DNA from: JAVKFF01 sp040226215
Lineage (GTDB): Bacteria; Pseudomonadota; Alphaproteobacteria; DSM-16000; Inquilinaceae
Length of the DNA: 45,668 bases
Direction: 5' to 3'
Assembly (NCBI GenBank): GCA_040226215.1
Contig: JAVKFF010000107.1
Coordinates: 1 to 45,668 of the forward strand
Numbering within the stretch: the stretch's first letter is position 1; the number at the start of each line of letters is the position of its first letter. The notes below the pieces were generated by a model. The model did no database searches, was not told the origin of the DNA, and saw nothing but the letters and a program-made list of their open reading frames with translations. Shown here one piece after another: positions 23,887-32,107 of this stretch. The translations under genes and the position numbers were made by a program.

Positions 23887-25110
23887 CTAATCGGCGTCGA
23901 CCAGGCCGACCTCGACATAGGAGCCGTCCTCGACCACGAAGTGGCCGATGACGCCGGCGACGTCGCCCACATCGTCGAAATCGGCCGGGCCGGCGGCGCC
24001 GGTGTAGTCGATGTCCTCGCCCGCGGCCAGCGCCTCCAGCGCCTCGGCCCACTGGCCCGGCTCGATCGCGACGCCGGGCGGGTTGGCGACCATGCGCAGC
24101 GCGTCGCGCACCGCTTCGCGGTCGGTGGAACCGGCGGCCTCGATGGCGAGCGCCATCAAGAAGGTCGCGTCGTAGGTCTGGGTGATGAAGAAGCGGTCCT
24201 CGGTGCCGCCATAGGCCTCGGTATAGGCGGTCTCGAACCGCTCGGCGGCCGATGTGCCGGGCACTGAGGAGGGCGAGGTGAAGAAGATGTCGCCCAAATT
24301 CTCCTCGCCGATCTCCTCGATCAGCAGGTTGTCGCGCAGGCCGTCGGTGCCGACGAACTGGTCGAAGAAGCCGTTCTCCAGCGACTGGCGGATGATGGTG
24401 ATTCCACTGTCCGCCGCATAGGCGATGAGGACCAGCGCCTGCGGGTCGCCGTCCGACAGGGTCGCCAGTTCGGAGCGGTAGGACGGGCGCTCGGGCTCGT
24501 GCACCTGGTCGGCAGTGATGGTGCCGCCGAGCTCGGTATAGTTCTGGCGGAAGGTCTCGGCGATGCCGACACCGTAGTCGTTGTTGACATAGGTGAGCGC
24601 CACCCGCTCGATGCCCTGGCTCATCACCAGTTCGGCGAGCGCGATGCCCTGAAAGGCGTCCGACGGCACGACGCGGAAGACGTAGTCGTTGTCGTCGAGA
24701 TTGGTCATCTCCGGCGAGGTTGCGGTCGGCGAGATCTGCGGCACCCCGTTGGGGATGGCGAAGGCGTTGGCCAGCGAGATGGTGGCGCCGGAGGTCAGCG
24801 CGCCGACGATGCCCACAACGTTGTCGATGTTGACCAGCTTGTTGCCGGCCTCCACCGCGCCCTGGGCGGTGCCCTGGGTGTCGGCGACGATCAGCACCAG
24901 GTCCTGGCCACCGAGGATGCCGCCTTGGGCATTCACCTGGTCGACCGCCAGTTCGGCGGCCTCGATGATTGGCGGTACGAAGTTGGCGATCGGTCCCGTC
25001 ACGCCCATGGCGGCGCCGATGCGGACCTCCTGGGCGGCCGCCGTGCCGGCTAGCGCCAGGCTCGACGCGCCGGCCAGCATCGCGATGCGAAGAAAGCTGC
25101 TTGGCGACAT
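23887..25110 (-). CDS. livK: Branched-chain amino acid-type ABC transporter substrate-binding protein
   Basis: This is a 407-residue periplasmic type I binding protein. Its signal peptide (MSPSSFLRIAMLAGASSLALAG to about AAA|Q at 26/27) precedes EVRIGAAMGVTGPIANFVPP and ILGGQDLVLIVADTQG, the classical LivJ/LivK lobe 1. Later come YVNNDYGVGIAETF and TYDATFLMALAIEAAGS. It most likely supplies ligand to the livGFHM complex encoded convergently just beyond the hairpin. The start ATG at 25110 follows a GAGGAG site. Because the binding protein is on the opposite strand, it can be regulated apart from the membrane parts. Ligand unknown. Confidence 0.93.
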   Translation of the reverse strand: MSPSSFLRIAMLAGASSLALAGTAAAQEVRIGAAMGVTGPIANFVPPIIEAAELAVDQVNAQGGILGGQDLVLIVADTQGTAQGAVEAGNKLVNIDNVVGIVGALTSGATISLANAFAIPNGVPQISPTATSPEMTNLDDNDYVFRVVPSDAFQGIALAELVMSQGIERVALTYVNNDYGVGIAETFRQNYTELGGTITADQVHEPERPSYRSELATLSDGDPQALVLIAYAADSGITIIRQSLENGFFDQFVGTDGLRDNLLIEEIGEENLGDIFFTSPSSVPGTSAAERFETAYTEAYGGTEDRFFITQTYDATFLMALAIEAAGSTDREAVRDALRMVANPPGVAIEPGQWAEALEALAAGEDIDYTGAAGPADFDDVGDVAGVIGHFVVEDGSYVEVGLVDAD

Positions 25111-25372
25111 GTGCTTCCAGTCTCCTCTGTTCAGACGATCAGGGATGCGGCACCGCCGTCCTCCCTTGGTGCGGGCGTTGTCCGCCCGGCTTCGGTGCCG
25201 GGGAGTATGGCATGGCGTCCGTCGGCTTCGACAGAGAAAACAGCCCACGGGGAATATCGCCCGTCCGCGCTACGGGCTTCTTGTGACGGCCGCCACAGAT
25301 ACCCGATCGTGGGGACGGTAGTGGTTCTTCATCTCAGCCATCGACACGACAACAGAACTGGATGACTTCACC

Positions 25373-25942
25373 ATGCTTCCCGCGACGACGCGTCCGCTGA
25401 CGCTCTGTGCCGCCCTGTGCCTGTTGCCCGCCACGGCGCTCGGCCAAACGACCCGCCAGGCTGAGAGCGTCTACCTCTCCGTGGCCATTGGCGACTGCCA
25501 TACGGTCGAGACCTTCGAATACGGCATGGGCGGGATCGTCGATTGCGGATCCGCCGCCGGCTACACCGTGCATCTGGTCGACAGCGATCTGCGGCAACGC
25601 CTGATCCTGATCGACGACGGCCGGGAGTTGAGTGTCGATCCCGACGTCCCGAACTTCACCTGGCTGGGACCGCTGGTCGAATTCCGTGGATACCAGACGC
25701 CGCAGGGCTTCGAGGCGCACGCGCTGATCGTCCGGGTGCATCTGGATGATGGAACCGGCACGGGAACGGAAATGCAGCGCCTGCTCGTCGCCGATCTGAC
25801 CGACGACGAAGCCTGCACGATCGGATGGATCGATGCCGCTGGAAACCCGGACCACAATCAGGACGCACGGGCGCTGGCGGAAACCGCGCGCACGCACAAT
25901 TGCCCGACAGGAACGCAGCAGGGCCCGGCCGAGAAGTCCTGA
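25373..25942 (+). CDS. Secreted protein of unknown function
   Basis: This is a 189-residue protein with a signal peptide (hydrophobic LTLCAALCLLPATALG, predicted cleavage near residue 24/25). The mature part has three cysteines (C42, C58 and later ones in DEACTIGW and HNCPTG), a mostly beta-strand pattern, and a low-complexity tail (GTQQGPAEKS). I do not recognise the family. It is divergent from the livK-like gene, which starts 262 bases away, and no operon partner is obvious. An in-frame ATG at 25373 gives a sensible signal peptide, but no good ribosome site is seen, so the start is moderately sure. Confidence 0.65.
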   Translation: MLPATTRPLTLCAALCLLPATALGQTTRQAESVYLSVAIGDCHTVETFEYGMGGIVDCGSAAGYTVHLVDSDLRQRLILIDDGRELSVDPDVPNFTWLGPLVEFRGYQTPQGFEAHALIVRVHLDDGTGTGTEMQRLLVADLTDDEACTIGWIDAAGNPDHNQDARALAETARTHNCPTGTQQGPAEKS

Positions 25943-26217
25943 TCCGCTGCGGGCTGGGGCGGGGCGGGTCGAGCTGGGCCGGGCCAGCACCCATTTCCGA
26001 TTCGCCGCTCCCTCCCGACCGCGACGGGGCAGCCCCGACTGACCGGAACACGCAAGATCCGCCGTCGGAGCGGCCCCACAAGCGAGAAAGCGGCGTAGCG
26101 CCATCCCCGGTTCCCGATGGCAGGGACACGTGCGGAGTCTCGCCGGTAAGAACCCGGTCCGCTATGGCAGGCCTGGAATCATATCAAGTCGAATACCCTC
26201 AAGTCACGCGTTGGATA
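25943..26217. other. Intergenic stretch before the small secreted peptide
   Basis: No supported gene was found. The first part is GC-rich and featureless apart from weak short hairpins. After about 26160 the base composition becomes AT-rich, leading into the promoter of the peptide gene at 26305. Confidence 0.5.
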
Positions 26218-26246
26218 TTGTGCGACCGTCATCAATAAATTATAGT
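26218..26246 (+). promoter_or_regulatory. Sigma70-like promoter for the small secreted peptide
   Basis: TTGTGC (26218-26223) and TATAGT (26241-26246) are separated by exactly 17 bases in an AT-rich patch, 58 bases before the ATG. The -10 matches the consensus at five of six positions, the -35 at three. Confidence 0.5.
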
Positions 26247-26304
26247 TTCTGGCCAAATTGATGTCAGGCTGATACGCAACAATTCCAAATAAAAGGAGAG
26301 CTCA

Positions 26305-26463
26305 ATGAAACTCAATCTATTTCTCATTGCGACGGTCCTGTGCTGGGCGGCACTCGGTTCCAACGCCGCACTCTCCTGCATCAACGTGCAGACCGCTCAC
26401 GGAGAGCGGTGCATTATTCACGAGGACAGCTGGGGTAGTTACGTGATCTCCTTGTTTCCTTGA
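26305..26463 (+). CDS. Very small secreted peptide of unknown function (52 residues)
   Basis: Reading from the ATG at 26305 gives a 52-residue peptide starting MKLNLFLIATVLCWAALG. It has a Sec-type signal peptide likely cut near residue 22, and a mature part of about 30 residues with two cysteines (C25 and C36) that could form a disulfide (SCINVQTAHGERC), followed by DSWGSYVISLFP. An excellent AAGGAG lies six bases before the ATG, and a promoter-like pair lies 58 bases upstream. Codon use is more AT-rich than its neighbours. It ends 130 bases before the CoA-transferase gene. A second peptide of similar plan lies at 28672-28866. I recognise no family. Confidence 0.65.
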   Translation: MKLNLFLIATVLCWAALGSNAALSCINVQTAHGERCIIHEDSWGSYVISLFP

Positions 26464-26593
26464 GGGCGCGCCAACCAGTCGACGGCGATCCGATTCCGCA
26501 GCGCGTTCTTGTCATCCCGCGCTGACCTGTGCTGCGCTTGCTTCCGTGGGGGCCGGCTGACCTCAAGCGCCGGTCGATGGGAGTGGATGGGGC

Positions 26594-28507
26594 ATGCGCA
26601 ACAAGCTGGTCAGCGCCGAGGAGGCGGTGGCGATCATCCGCGACGGCGACGTGCTGGCGACGGCCGGCTTCGTCGGCATCGGCACGCCCGACCACCTGCT
26701 GGCGGCGCTGGCGGCCCGGCACGCGAAGGAAGGCCATCCACGTGACCTCACCCTGATCTTCGCCGCCGGCCAGGGCGATGGCGGGGAGCGCGGGCTGAAC
26801 CGGCTGGCCGGTGAGGGCCTGCTGGCCCGCGTGATCGGCGGCCATTGGGGGCTGATCCCGAGGATCGGACGGCTGGCGATCGACGGTGCTATCGAGGCCT
26901 ACAACCTGCCGCAGGGCTGCATCAGCCGCCTCTATCGCGAAATCGCCGCGGGCGGGCCGGGCGTGCTCACCAAGGTCGGCCTCGGCACCTTTGTCGATCC
27001 GCGCCTCGGCGGCGGCCGGATCAATGATCGCACGACGGATGATCGGGTCGAGCTGGTGACCCTCGGCGGCGAAGAGTGGTTGTTCTACAAGACCCTGCCC
27101 ATCAATGTCGCCTTCATCCGCGCGACCACCGCCGACCTCAACGGCAATCTCACCTGCGAGCGCGAGGCGCTGACGCTGGACGGGCTCGCCATGGCGACCG
27201 CGGCACGGAATTCGGGCGGCATGGTCATCGCCCAGGTCGAACGGGTGGCGGAAAACCACAGCCTTCATCCAAGGCAGGTCAAGGTTCCCGGAATTCTGGT
27301 GGACTGCGTGGTGATCGGGCCGGCGGAGCATCACGCCCAGACCTATCGCACGCCCTATTCGCCGGCCTTCGCCCACGAGATCCGCGTCCCGACGGCGGAC
27401 ATGGCCCCCCTGCCGCTCGACGCCCGCAAGATCATCGCCCGGCGCGCCGCTTTCGAATTGCCGCCAGGCGGCGTGGTCAATCTCGGCATCGGCATGCCCG
27501 AAGGTGTCGCCGGGGTGGCGAACGAGGAGCAGGTGCTGCGCTACGTCACGCTGACCGCGGAGCCGGGCGTCATCGGCGGCCTGCCGGCATCCGGCCTCGA
27601 CTTCGGGGCGGCGGTGAACACCGACGCGGTGATCGACCAGAACCAGCAGTTCGACTTCTACGACGGCGGCGGCCTCGACCTAGCCGTGCTCGGCATGGCC
27701 GAGGCGGACAGCGAGGGCAATGTCAACGTTTCGCGCTTCGGCGACCGGCTGGCCGGGGCGGGCGGCTTCATCAACATCTCGCAGAACGCCCGCCACGTGG
27801 TCTTCGTCGGCACCTTCACCGCCGGCGGCCTCGAGGTCACGGCGCGCGACGGGCGGCTGACCATCCACAAGGAGGGGCGCGCACGCAAGTTCGTCGAACG
27901 CGTGCAGCAGATCACCTTCGCGGGCACCTATGCGCGGGAGAACGGCCGGCACGTCACCTATGTCACAGAGCGCTGCGTTCTGCAGCTCCGCCCCGACGGC
28001 CTGGCGCTGACCGAGATCGCGCCGGGCGTCGACCTGGAACGGGACGTGCTGGCTCACATGGATTTCGAACCGCTCATCGACGGCCCGCAGGCCATGGATC
28101 GCCGGTTGTTCATGGACGGCCCGATGGGCCTGTCCGCCGACCTATTCGCCCTGCGCCTTGACGACCGCATTGCCTATGACGCGGCATCCAACCGATTGTT
28201 CCTGAACTTCGCGGGGTTGAGGGTCCGGACGGTGGACGAGGTCGAGCGCATCGAGGACACCGTGGTGGCGCGTTGCCGCGAGATTGGAAAGCGCGTCACC
28301 ACCATCGTCAACTACGACCACTTCGATCTGGCCGACGACGTTGTCGACGCCTATGCGGCGATGGCCGAACGCATGACCACGCGCTACTACGTCGATGTAC
28401 GCCGTTACACCACCAGTGCCTTCCTGCGCCTTAAACTGGGCCGCGCGCTAGAAGCGCGGGACGCGGCGCCGCACATTTTCGAGACCTGGCGCGAGACTGT
28501 CGGCTAG
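26594..28507 (+). CDS. Acyl-CoA:carboxylate CoA-transferase (propionate/acetate type) with a C-terminal extension
   Basis: This is a 637-residue class I CoA-transferase, swapping CoA between acyl-CoA and a short carboxylate such as acetate or propionate. The two fused half-domains are evident. The N-terminal half runs from the start with GDVLATAGFVGIGTPDHLL and VGLGTFVDPRLGGGRIN. The C-terminal half has PPGGVVNLGIGMPEGVAG and the catalytic glutamate E323 in LTAEPGVIGG. Known propionate CoA-transferases are about 520 residues; here about 110 extra residues (from roughly 520) follow the core and look like a distinct alpha/beta domain. The start ATG at 26594 is preceded by GGGAG. It may feed acids released from storage polymer by the nearby depolymerase. 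Confidence 0.9.
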   Translation: MRNKLVSAEEAVAIIRDGDVLATAGFVGIGTPDHLLAALAARHAKEGHPRDLTLIFAAGQGDGGERGLNRLAGEGLLARVIGGHWGLIPRIGRLAIDGAIEAYNLPQGCISRLYREIAAGGPGVLTKVGLGTFVDPRLGGGRINDRTTDDRVELVTLGGEEWLFYKTLPINVAFIRATTADLNGNLTCEREALTLDGLAMATAARNSGGMVIAQVERVAENHSLHPRQVKVPGILVDCVVIGPAEHHAQTYRTPYSPAFAHEIRVPTADMAPLPLDARKIIARRAAFELPPGGVVNLGIGMPEGVAGVANEEQVLRYVTLTAEPGVIGGLPASGLDFGAAVNTDAVIDQNQQFDFYDGGGLDLAVLGMAEADSEGNVNVSRFGDRLAGAGGFINISQNARHVVFVGTFTAGGLEVTARDGRLTIHKEGRARKFVERVQQITFAGTYARENGRHVTYVTERCVLQLRPDGLALTEIAPGVDLERDVLAHMDFEPLIDGPQAMDRRLFMDGPMGLSADLFALRLDDRIAYDAASNRLFLNFAGLRVRTVDEVERIEDTVVARCREIGKRVTTIVNYDHFDLADDVVDAYAAMAERMTTRYYVDVRRYTTSAFLRLKLGRALEARDAAPHIFETWRETVG

Positions 28508-28608
28508 ATCACGACCGGCCGGCGCGTATCGTCGGCATCGGTTCGCACCTCGCGACCTTCACCGATTGTGACGGGCCCCACCGCCGAGCGGCCTGGCGAC
28601 GAGCACGG

Positions 28609-28636
28609 ACCGGCGCATCCCAGGAGATGCGCCGGT
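28609..28636. terminator. Strong hairpin between the CoA-transferase and the second small peptide gene
   Basis: ACCGGCGCATC (28609-28619) pairs perfectly with GATGCGCCGGT (28626-28636) around CCAGGA. It lies between two convergent genes (28507 plus, 28672 minus), so it can serve both. There is no T-tract. Confidence 0.7.
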
Positions 28637-28671
28637 TGTGCGACAGGGGTCGGCACGAAGACCTCGGCAGA

Positions 28672-28866
28672 TCAGAAGCACACGGTCTGGTGCAGAAGGA
28701 GAGGCTGTCCGTTCGAGAGCCAATGAACCGATTCTCCCGTTGCGATGCTGAGGCATTCCCCCGTACTGCCATGGATCAAAGCCGACCACCAGCTCCAGGC
28801 TTGCGCTTGCTGAACCGGGAGAAGCACGCCGACCGCAACCACACTGCAGGCAAGAAACCGTTTCAT
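28672..28866 (-). CDS. Small secreted Trp-rich peptide of unknown function (64 residues)
   Basis: Reading from the ATG at 28866 gives a 64-residue peptide. A signal peptide MKRFLACSVVAVGVLLPVQQ is followed by AQA|W, with likely cleavage after residue 23. The mature part of about 41 residues is tryptophan-rich (WSWWSALIHG) and holds two cysteines (C38, C63). GGAG lies 8 bases before the start (decisive over longer open frames upstream), and an AT-rich promoter lies 35 bases further up. It is convergent with the CoA-transferase and divergent from the PHB depolymerase gene. No family is recognised; candidates include a small envelope protein or an antimicrobial-type peptide, but nothing proves either. 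Confidence 0.65.
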   Translation of the reverse strand: MKRFLACSVVAVGVLLPVQQAQAWSWWSALIHGSTGECLSIATGESVHWLSNGQPLLLHQTVCF

Positions 28867-28900
28867 GGATTGTCTCCAACTCAGATTGACCAGTGCCGTG

Positions 28901-28929
28901 ATTATTAACTTATGTATACCTCCAGGCAA
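28901..28929 (-). promoter_or_regulatory. Sigma70-like promoter for the second small peptide
   Basis: On the minus strand TTGCCT (28929-28924) and AATAAT (28906-28901) are spaced by 17 bases, about 35 bases before the start codon. It sits in an AT-rich island within otherwise GC-rich DNA. Confidence 0.5.
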
Positions 28930-29090
28930 GCCCCTTAATATCCGGCCGCAGTCGCGGTCACAGCGATAATGGTTTGACGCCTCAACTGTCAGTCCTTCAA
29001 CCAACCGATTGCAACAATTCCGAAACGGCGTATCTTTGCCCTCCCGACGCCGCCTTTCTCGGCGCATCCATCACCGGACCGAATCACCGG

Positions 29091-30335
29091 ATGCTCTACT
29101 CGCTCTACGAGATGCAGCAGGCCGCGCTTGCGCCCATGCGCGCGATGGCCGACATGACGCAGCAGCTCTACTCCAATCCCTACTTTCCCCTTAGCTACAC
29201 CCGCTTCGGCAAGGCCGTCGCGGCGGGGGCGGAAGTGCTGCACGGCATCATCCAGAGCCGCAGCAAGCCGGCCTGGGACATCGATGAGATCGTCGCCGGC
29301 GGCGAGGCGATACCGGTCGATCAGGAGGTCGTCATAGACGACGCCTTCTGCCAGCTGCGGCGCTTCCGGCGCGCGGACGCCAGCGGGGATCTGCCGCGCA
29401 TCCTGCTCGTCGCGCCGATGTCCGGACACTTCGCCACCCTGCTGCGCGGGACCGTGCAGCGCCTGGTGGAGGAGCACGAGGTCTACGTCACCGACTGGCG
29501 CGACGCCGCGCTGGTGCCGGCGGAGGCCGGTGCCTTCGGCATCGAAACCTATGTCGGATACGTGATGCGCCAGATCCGGCACCTCGGCCCGGAGGTACAC
29601 GTCATGGCGGTCTGCCAGCCGGCGCCCCTGGTGCTGGCGGCGGTCGCGCTCCTGGCGCAGGCGGAGGACCCGGCCCAGCCCCGCTCCATGATCCTGATGG
29701 GCGGTCCGGTGGACACCCGCGCGGCGCCCACCATCGTCACCCGCTTCGCCGAGAACCGGCCGCTCGACTGGTTCGAGAAGAACCTGATCGCCACCGTGCC
29801 GTTCCACTATCCGGGCGGCGGCCGCGATGTCTATCCGGGCTTCCTGCAGCTCACCGCCTTCCTGATGATGAATCCGGGCCGGCATTTCGGCGCCCATGTC
29901 GACCAGTTCAACCATCTGATCGTCGGCGACGGGGACAGCGCCGACGCCCATCGCCGCTTTTACGACGAGTACCTGTCGGTCGCCGACGTCTCGGGCACCT
30001 TCTACCTCGAGACGGTCGACCGCATCTTCAAGCAGCACGCCCTGCCGCGCGGCCGCTTCACCTGGATGGGCGCCAGGGTAGAGCCGTGGGCGATCGGCCG
30101 CACCGCGCTGATGACCATCGAAGGCGAGCTCGACGACATCTCGGCCCCCGGCCAGACCATCGCGGCGCACGATCTGTGCACCGGCATCCCGGCCGACCGG
30201 CACCTCAACCACGTGCAGAAGGGTGTCGGCCATTACGGCATCTTCAATGGCCGGCGCTGGCGCGAGGTGATCGCGCCGAGGATCGCCGCCTTCGTGCGCG
30301 ACCCGACGGACAGGCGCACGGTCAAGGCGGCGTGA
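29091..30335 (+). CDS. phaZ: Intracellular poly(3-hydroxybutyrate) depolymerase
   Basis: This 414-residue enzyme hydrolyses stored PHB granules to 3-hydroxybutyrate or oligomers in the cytoplasm. The N-terminus MLYSLYEMQQAALAPMRA is the family start, so I use the ATG at 29091 rather than an in-frame TTG at 28974. The catalytic triad is of the type known from Cupriavidus PhaZ1: Cys175 in VMAVCQPAP (in place of the usual lipase Ser), Asp in EGELDDIS, and His in KGVGHYGIFNGRRW. Other family blocks are VYVTDWRDAALVP and QFNHLIVGDGD. No signal peptide is present. It diverges from a small-peptide gene and is followed by unrelated genes; other pha genes are not in this window. Confidence 0.95.
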   Translation: MLYSLYEMQQAALAPMRAMADMTQQLYSNPYFPLSYTRFGKAVAAGAEVLHGIIQSRSKPAWDIDEIVAGGEAIPVDQEVVIDDAFCQLRRFRRADASGDLPRILLVAPMSGHFATLLRGTVQRLVEEHEVYVTDWRDAALVPAEAGAFGIETYVGYVMRQIRHLGPEVHVMAVCQPAPLVLAAVALLAQAEDPAQPRSMILMGGPVDTRAAPTIVTRFAENRPLDWFEKNLIATVPFHYPGGGRDVYPGFLQLTAFLMMNPGRHFGAHVDQFNHLIVGDGDSADAHRRFYDEYLSVADVSGTFYLETVDRIFKQHALPRGRFTWMGARVEPWAIGRTALMTIEGELDDISAPGQTIAAHDLCTGIPADRHLNHVQKGVGHYGIFNGRRWREVIAPRIAAFVRDPTDRRTVKAA

Positions 30336-30431
30336 CCCCCGGCCGGCGATGCGCGCCGGACCATCATCAATCTGGCGTCGCGCCCCGACCTGCCCGCATA
30401 ATCGTGCCTGCCGACCACGCGCAGGGGGCGC

Positions 30432-31583
30432 ATGAGCAAGCCAGACGACACCGGCCACGACCATGACCACGTCCGCCGCGCCGCCGGGACGGCCTCGGAA
30501 GCACCCGGACGCGGGCTGACCCGTCCCGTCCTCGACGCGCGAATCCACGCGGCCGCCACGCTGGTGATCATCGCCGTGGTTCTGCTGGGGTTGGCGGTCG
30601 GCCGGCCGCTTCTGGTGCCGCTCGCTCTCGCCGTCATCCTCTGGTACCTGCTCTCGGGCATCGCCCATGTCATCCAGGCCCTGCCGCTGGGTGGCGGACG
30701 TCATCCGCCTGGCTGGATCTCCTGGATCCTCTCGCCCCTGTTCATGCTGATCGCGGTGATGGCGGTGATCGACCGCATCAGCGGCTCGGTCTCCGCCTTC
30801 ACGGACTCGATCGCCACCTACACCGCGAACCTCAATCAAGTGCTGATCGATCTGTCGGGCGTGCTCGGCGTCGACGTTTCGCGCCACCTGGAAGGGCTGG
30901 TCGAGAGCATCGACGTGCAGGCGCTGGTCTCGGAGATGGCGCTGGAAGTGGCCAGCGTCGTCGGCTCGGTCGGCCTGATCATCATTTACGTCGCCTTCAT
31001 TGCCTTCGAGACCAGCTATTTCCAGCGCAAGATCAACCTGATGGTGGGCAACCCCGAGCGGCGCGCGGCGACGGCGGCGCTGATCCGGCGCATCCAGGCG
31101 GACATCCGCACCTATGTGCTGGTGAAGACGGTGATGAGCGTGCTGACCGGCGGCATCACCTGGATCGTCCTGATGATCGTCGGCCTCGACTTCGCCTTCC
31201 TCTGGGGCTTCATCATCTTCCTGCTGAACTACATTCCCACCATCGGCTCGCTGCTCGGCGCGCTCTTTCCGGCACTGATGGCCATGCTGCAGTTCGGCGG
31301 CGGCGGTATCGCGCTCCTGCTGCTGCTGATCCTCGGCTTCACCCAGTTCTTCATCGGCAACGTGCTGGAGCCGCGGGTCATGGGCAGCTCGCTCAATCTC
31401 AGCCCGCTCGTGGTGATGCTTTCGCTGGCGCTATGGGGCATGCTCTGGGGCATTACCGGCATGCTGCTCTGCGTGCCCATCACGGTCATCGCGGTGATCG
31501 TGCTCGCCAATTTCCCCTCGACCCGGAACTGGGCGATCCTGCTGTCCCAGAACGGCCGGGTGATGGAGGCGGGCCGTCGATGA
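30432..31583 (+). CDS. AI-2E/PerM family membrane protein
   Basis: This is a 383-residue integral membrane protein of the AI-2E (PerM/TqsA) family. The hydrophilic 40-residue N-terminus is followed by paired helices (LVIIAVVLLGLAVGRPLLVPL onward), a periplasmic helical domain, and the conserved C-terminal part. That part includes GLDFAFLWGFIIFLLNYIPTIGSLLG, FFIGNVLEPRVMG, and LNLSPLVVMLSLALWG. Members export quorum signals, ions or other small molecules; the substrate cannot be told. It starts 96 bases after phaZ and overlaps the next gene by 4 bases (ATGA). Confidence 0.9.
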   Translation: MSKPDDTGHDHDHVRRAAGTASEAPGRGLTRPVLDARIHAAATLVIIAVVLLGLAVGRPLLVPLALAVILWYLLSGIAHVIQALPLGGGRHPPGWISWILSPLFMLIAVMAVIDRISGSVSAFTDSIATYTANLNQVLIDLSGVLGVDVSRHLEGLVESIDVQALVSEMALEVASVVGSVGLIIIYVAFIAFETSYFQRKINLMVGNPERRAATAALIRRIQADIRTYVLVKTVMSVLTGGITWIVLMIVGLDFAFLWGFIIFLLNYIPTIGSLLGALFPALMAMLQFGGGGIALLLLLILGFTQFFIGNVLEPRVMGSSLNLSPLVVMLSLALWGMLWGITGMLLCVPITVIAVIVLANFPSTRNWAILLSQNGRVMEAGRR

Positions 31584-31996
31584 CCGGCGCGGATCGCCCA
31601 GGCCGTTTCGACCAGCTTGTCAGCTTCCTGCGGGTCGGCGATCTCGATCGCGCCGCCAGCTTCTACACCGATGTGCTCGGCCTCGAGCTGGTGCTGGACC
31701 AGGGAGCCTGTCGCATCTTCCGGGCTTCTGCCGACGCCTTCATCGGCGTCTGCGCCCATCGCGGACCGCCGCACGACCCGACGGCCGTGATCACCACGTT
31801 CGTGACCCAGGATGTGGAAGGCTGGCATGCCCGGCTGGTCGCGGCCGGCGCGGTCGTCGACGCCGAGCCGACCTTCAGCGAGCGCTTCGGCGTGACCCAC
31901 TTCTTCTTCCGCGATCCCGACGGTTACCTGCTGGAGGTACAGCGCTTCCACGATCCCGCCTGGCCGAGACCGGCGGGCGGCGGCGACCGGCGCTGA
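31580..31996 (+). CDS. VOC (glyoxalase/bleomycin-resistance-like) protein
   Basis: This 138-residue vicinal-oxygen-chelate protein is made of two beta-alpha-beta-beta-beta modules. LVSFLRVGDLDRAASFYTDVLGLEL is the first and FGVTHFFFRDPDGYLLEVQRF the last, with a likely metal-ligand glutamate in LEVQRF. Such proteins may be isomerases, dioxygenases or binding proteins; the substrate is unknown. Translation is coupled to the AI-2E gene through an ATGA overlap. Its stop is followed at once by a repeated hairpin element. Confidence 0.88.
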   Translation: MTGADRPGRFDQLVSFLRVGDLDRAASFYTDVLGLELVLDQGACRIFRASADAFIGVCAHRGPPHDPTAVITTFVTQDVEGWHARLVAAGAVVDAEPTFSERFGVTHFFFRDPDGYLLEVQRFHDPAWPRPAGGGDRR

Positions 31997-31998
31997 AC

Positions 31999-32107
31999 CG
32001 CTAGGGCAGATTGCGACCGAATGGACCCATTCGGTCGCAAATAATCTGCCCGATTCTCAATAGCCTAGAGCATCTTGTCTGCGCCCGCTCGGGCGCAGGA
32101 TGCTCTA
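31999..32107. repeat. Composite palindromic repeat, copy 1
   Basis: This is a 109-bp element between convergent stops. Hairpin A is TTGCGACCGAATGG (32011-32024) with CCATTCGGTCGCAA (32027-32040), enlarged by GGGCAGA/TCTGCCC with an ATAA bulge. A spacer with TTCTCAATAG follows, then hairpin B has arms AGAGCATC...GCGCCC and GGGCGC...GATGCTCT (32067-32106). The ends are CTAG. Its reverse complement recurs at 33777-33878 with few differences. Confidence 0.9.

Noticed and set aside
25825..26238. Protein-coding frame after the secreted protein at 25373
   Set aside because: It overlaps that gene in another frame, is low-complexity and ends inside an AT-rich promoter region.
28989..30887. 632-codon open frame on the minus strand opposite phaZ
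   Set aside because: Antisense of a recognised depolymerase; composition is typical of a GC-rich shadow frame.
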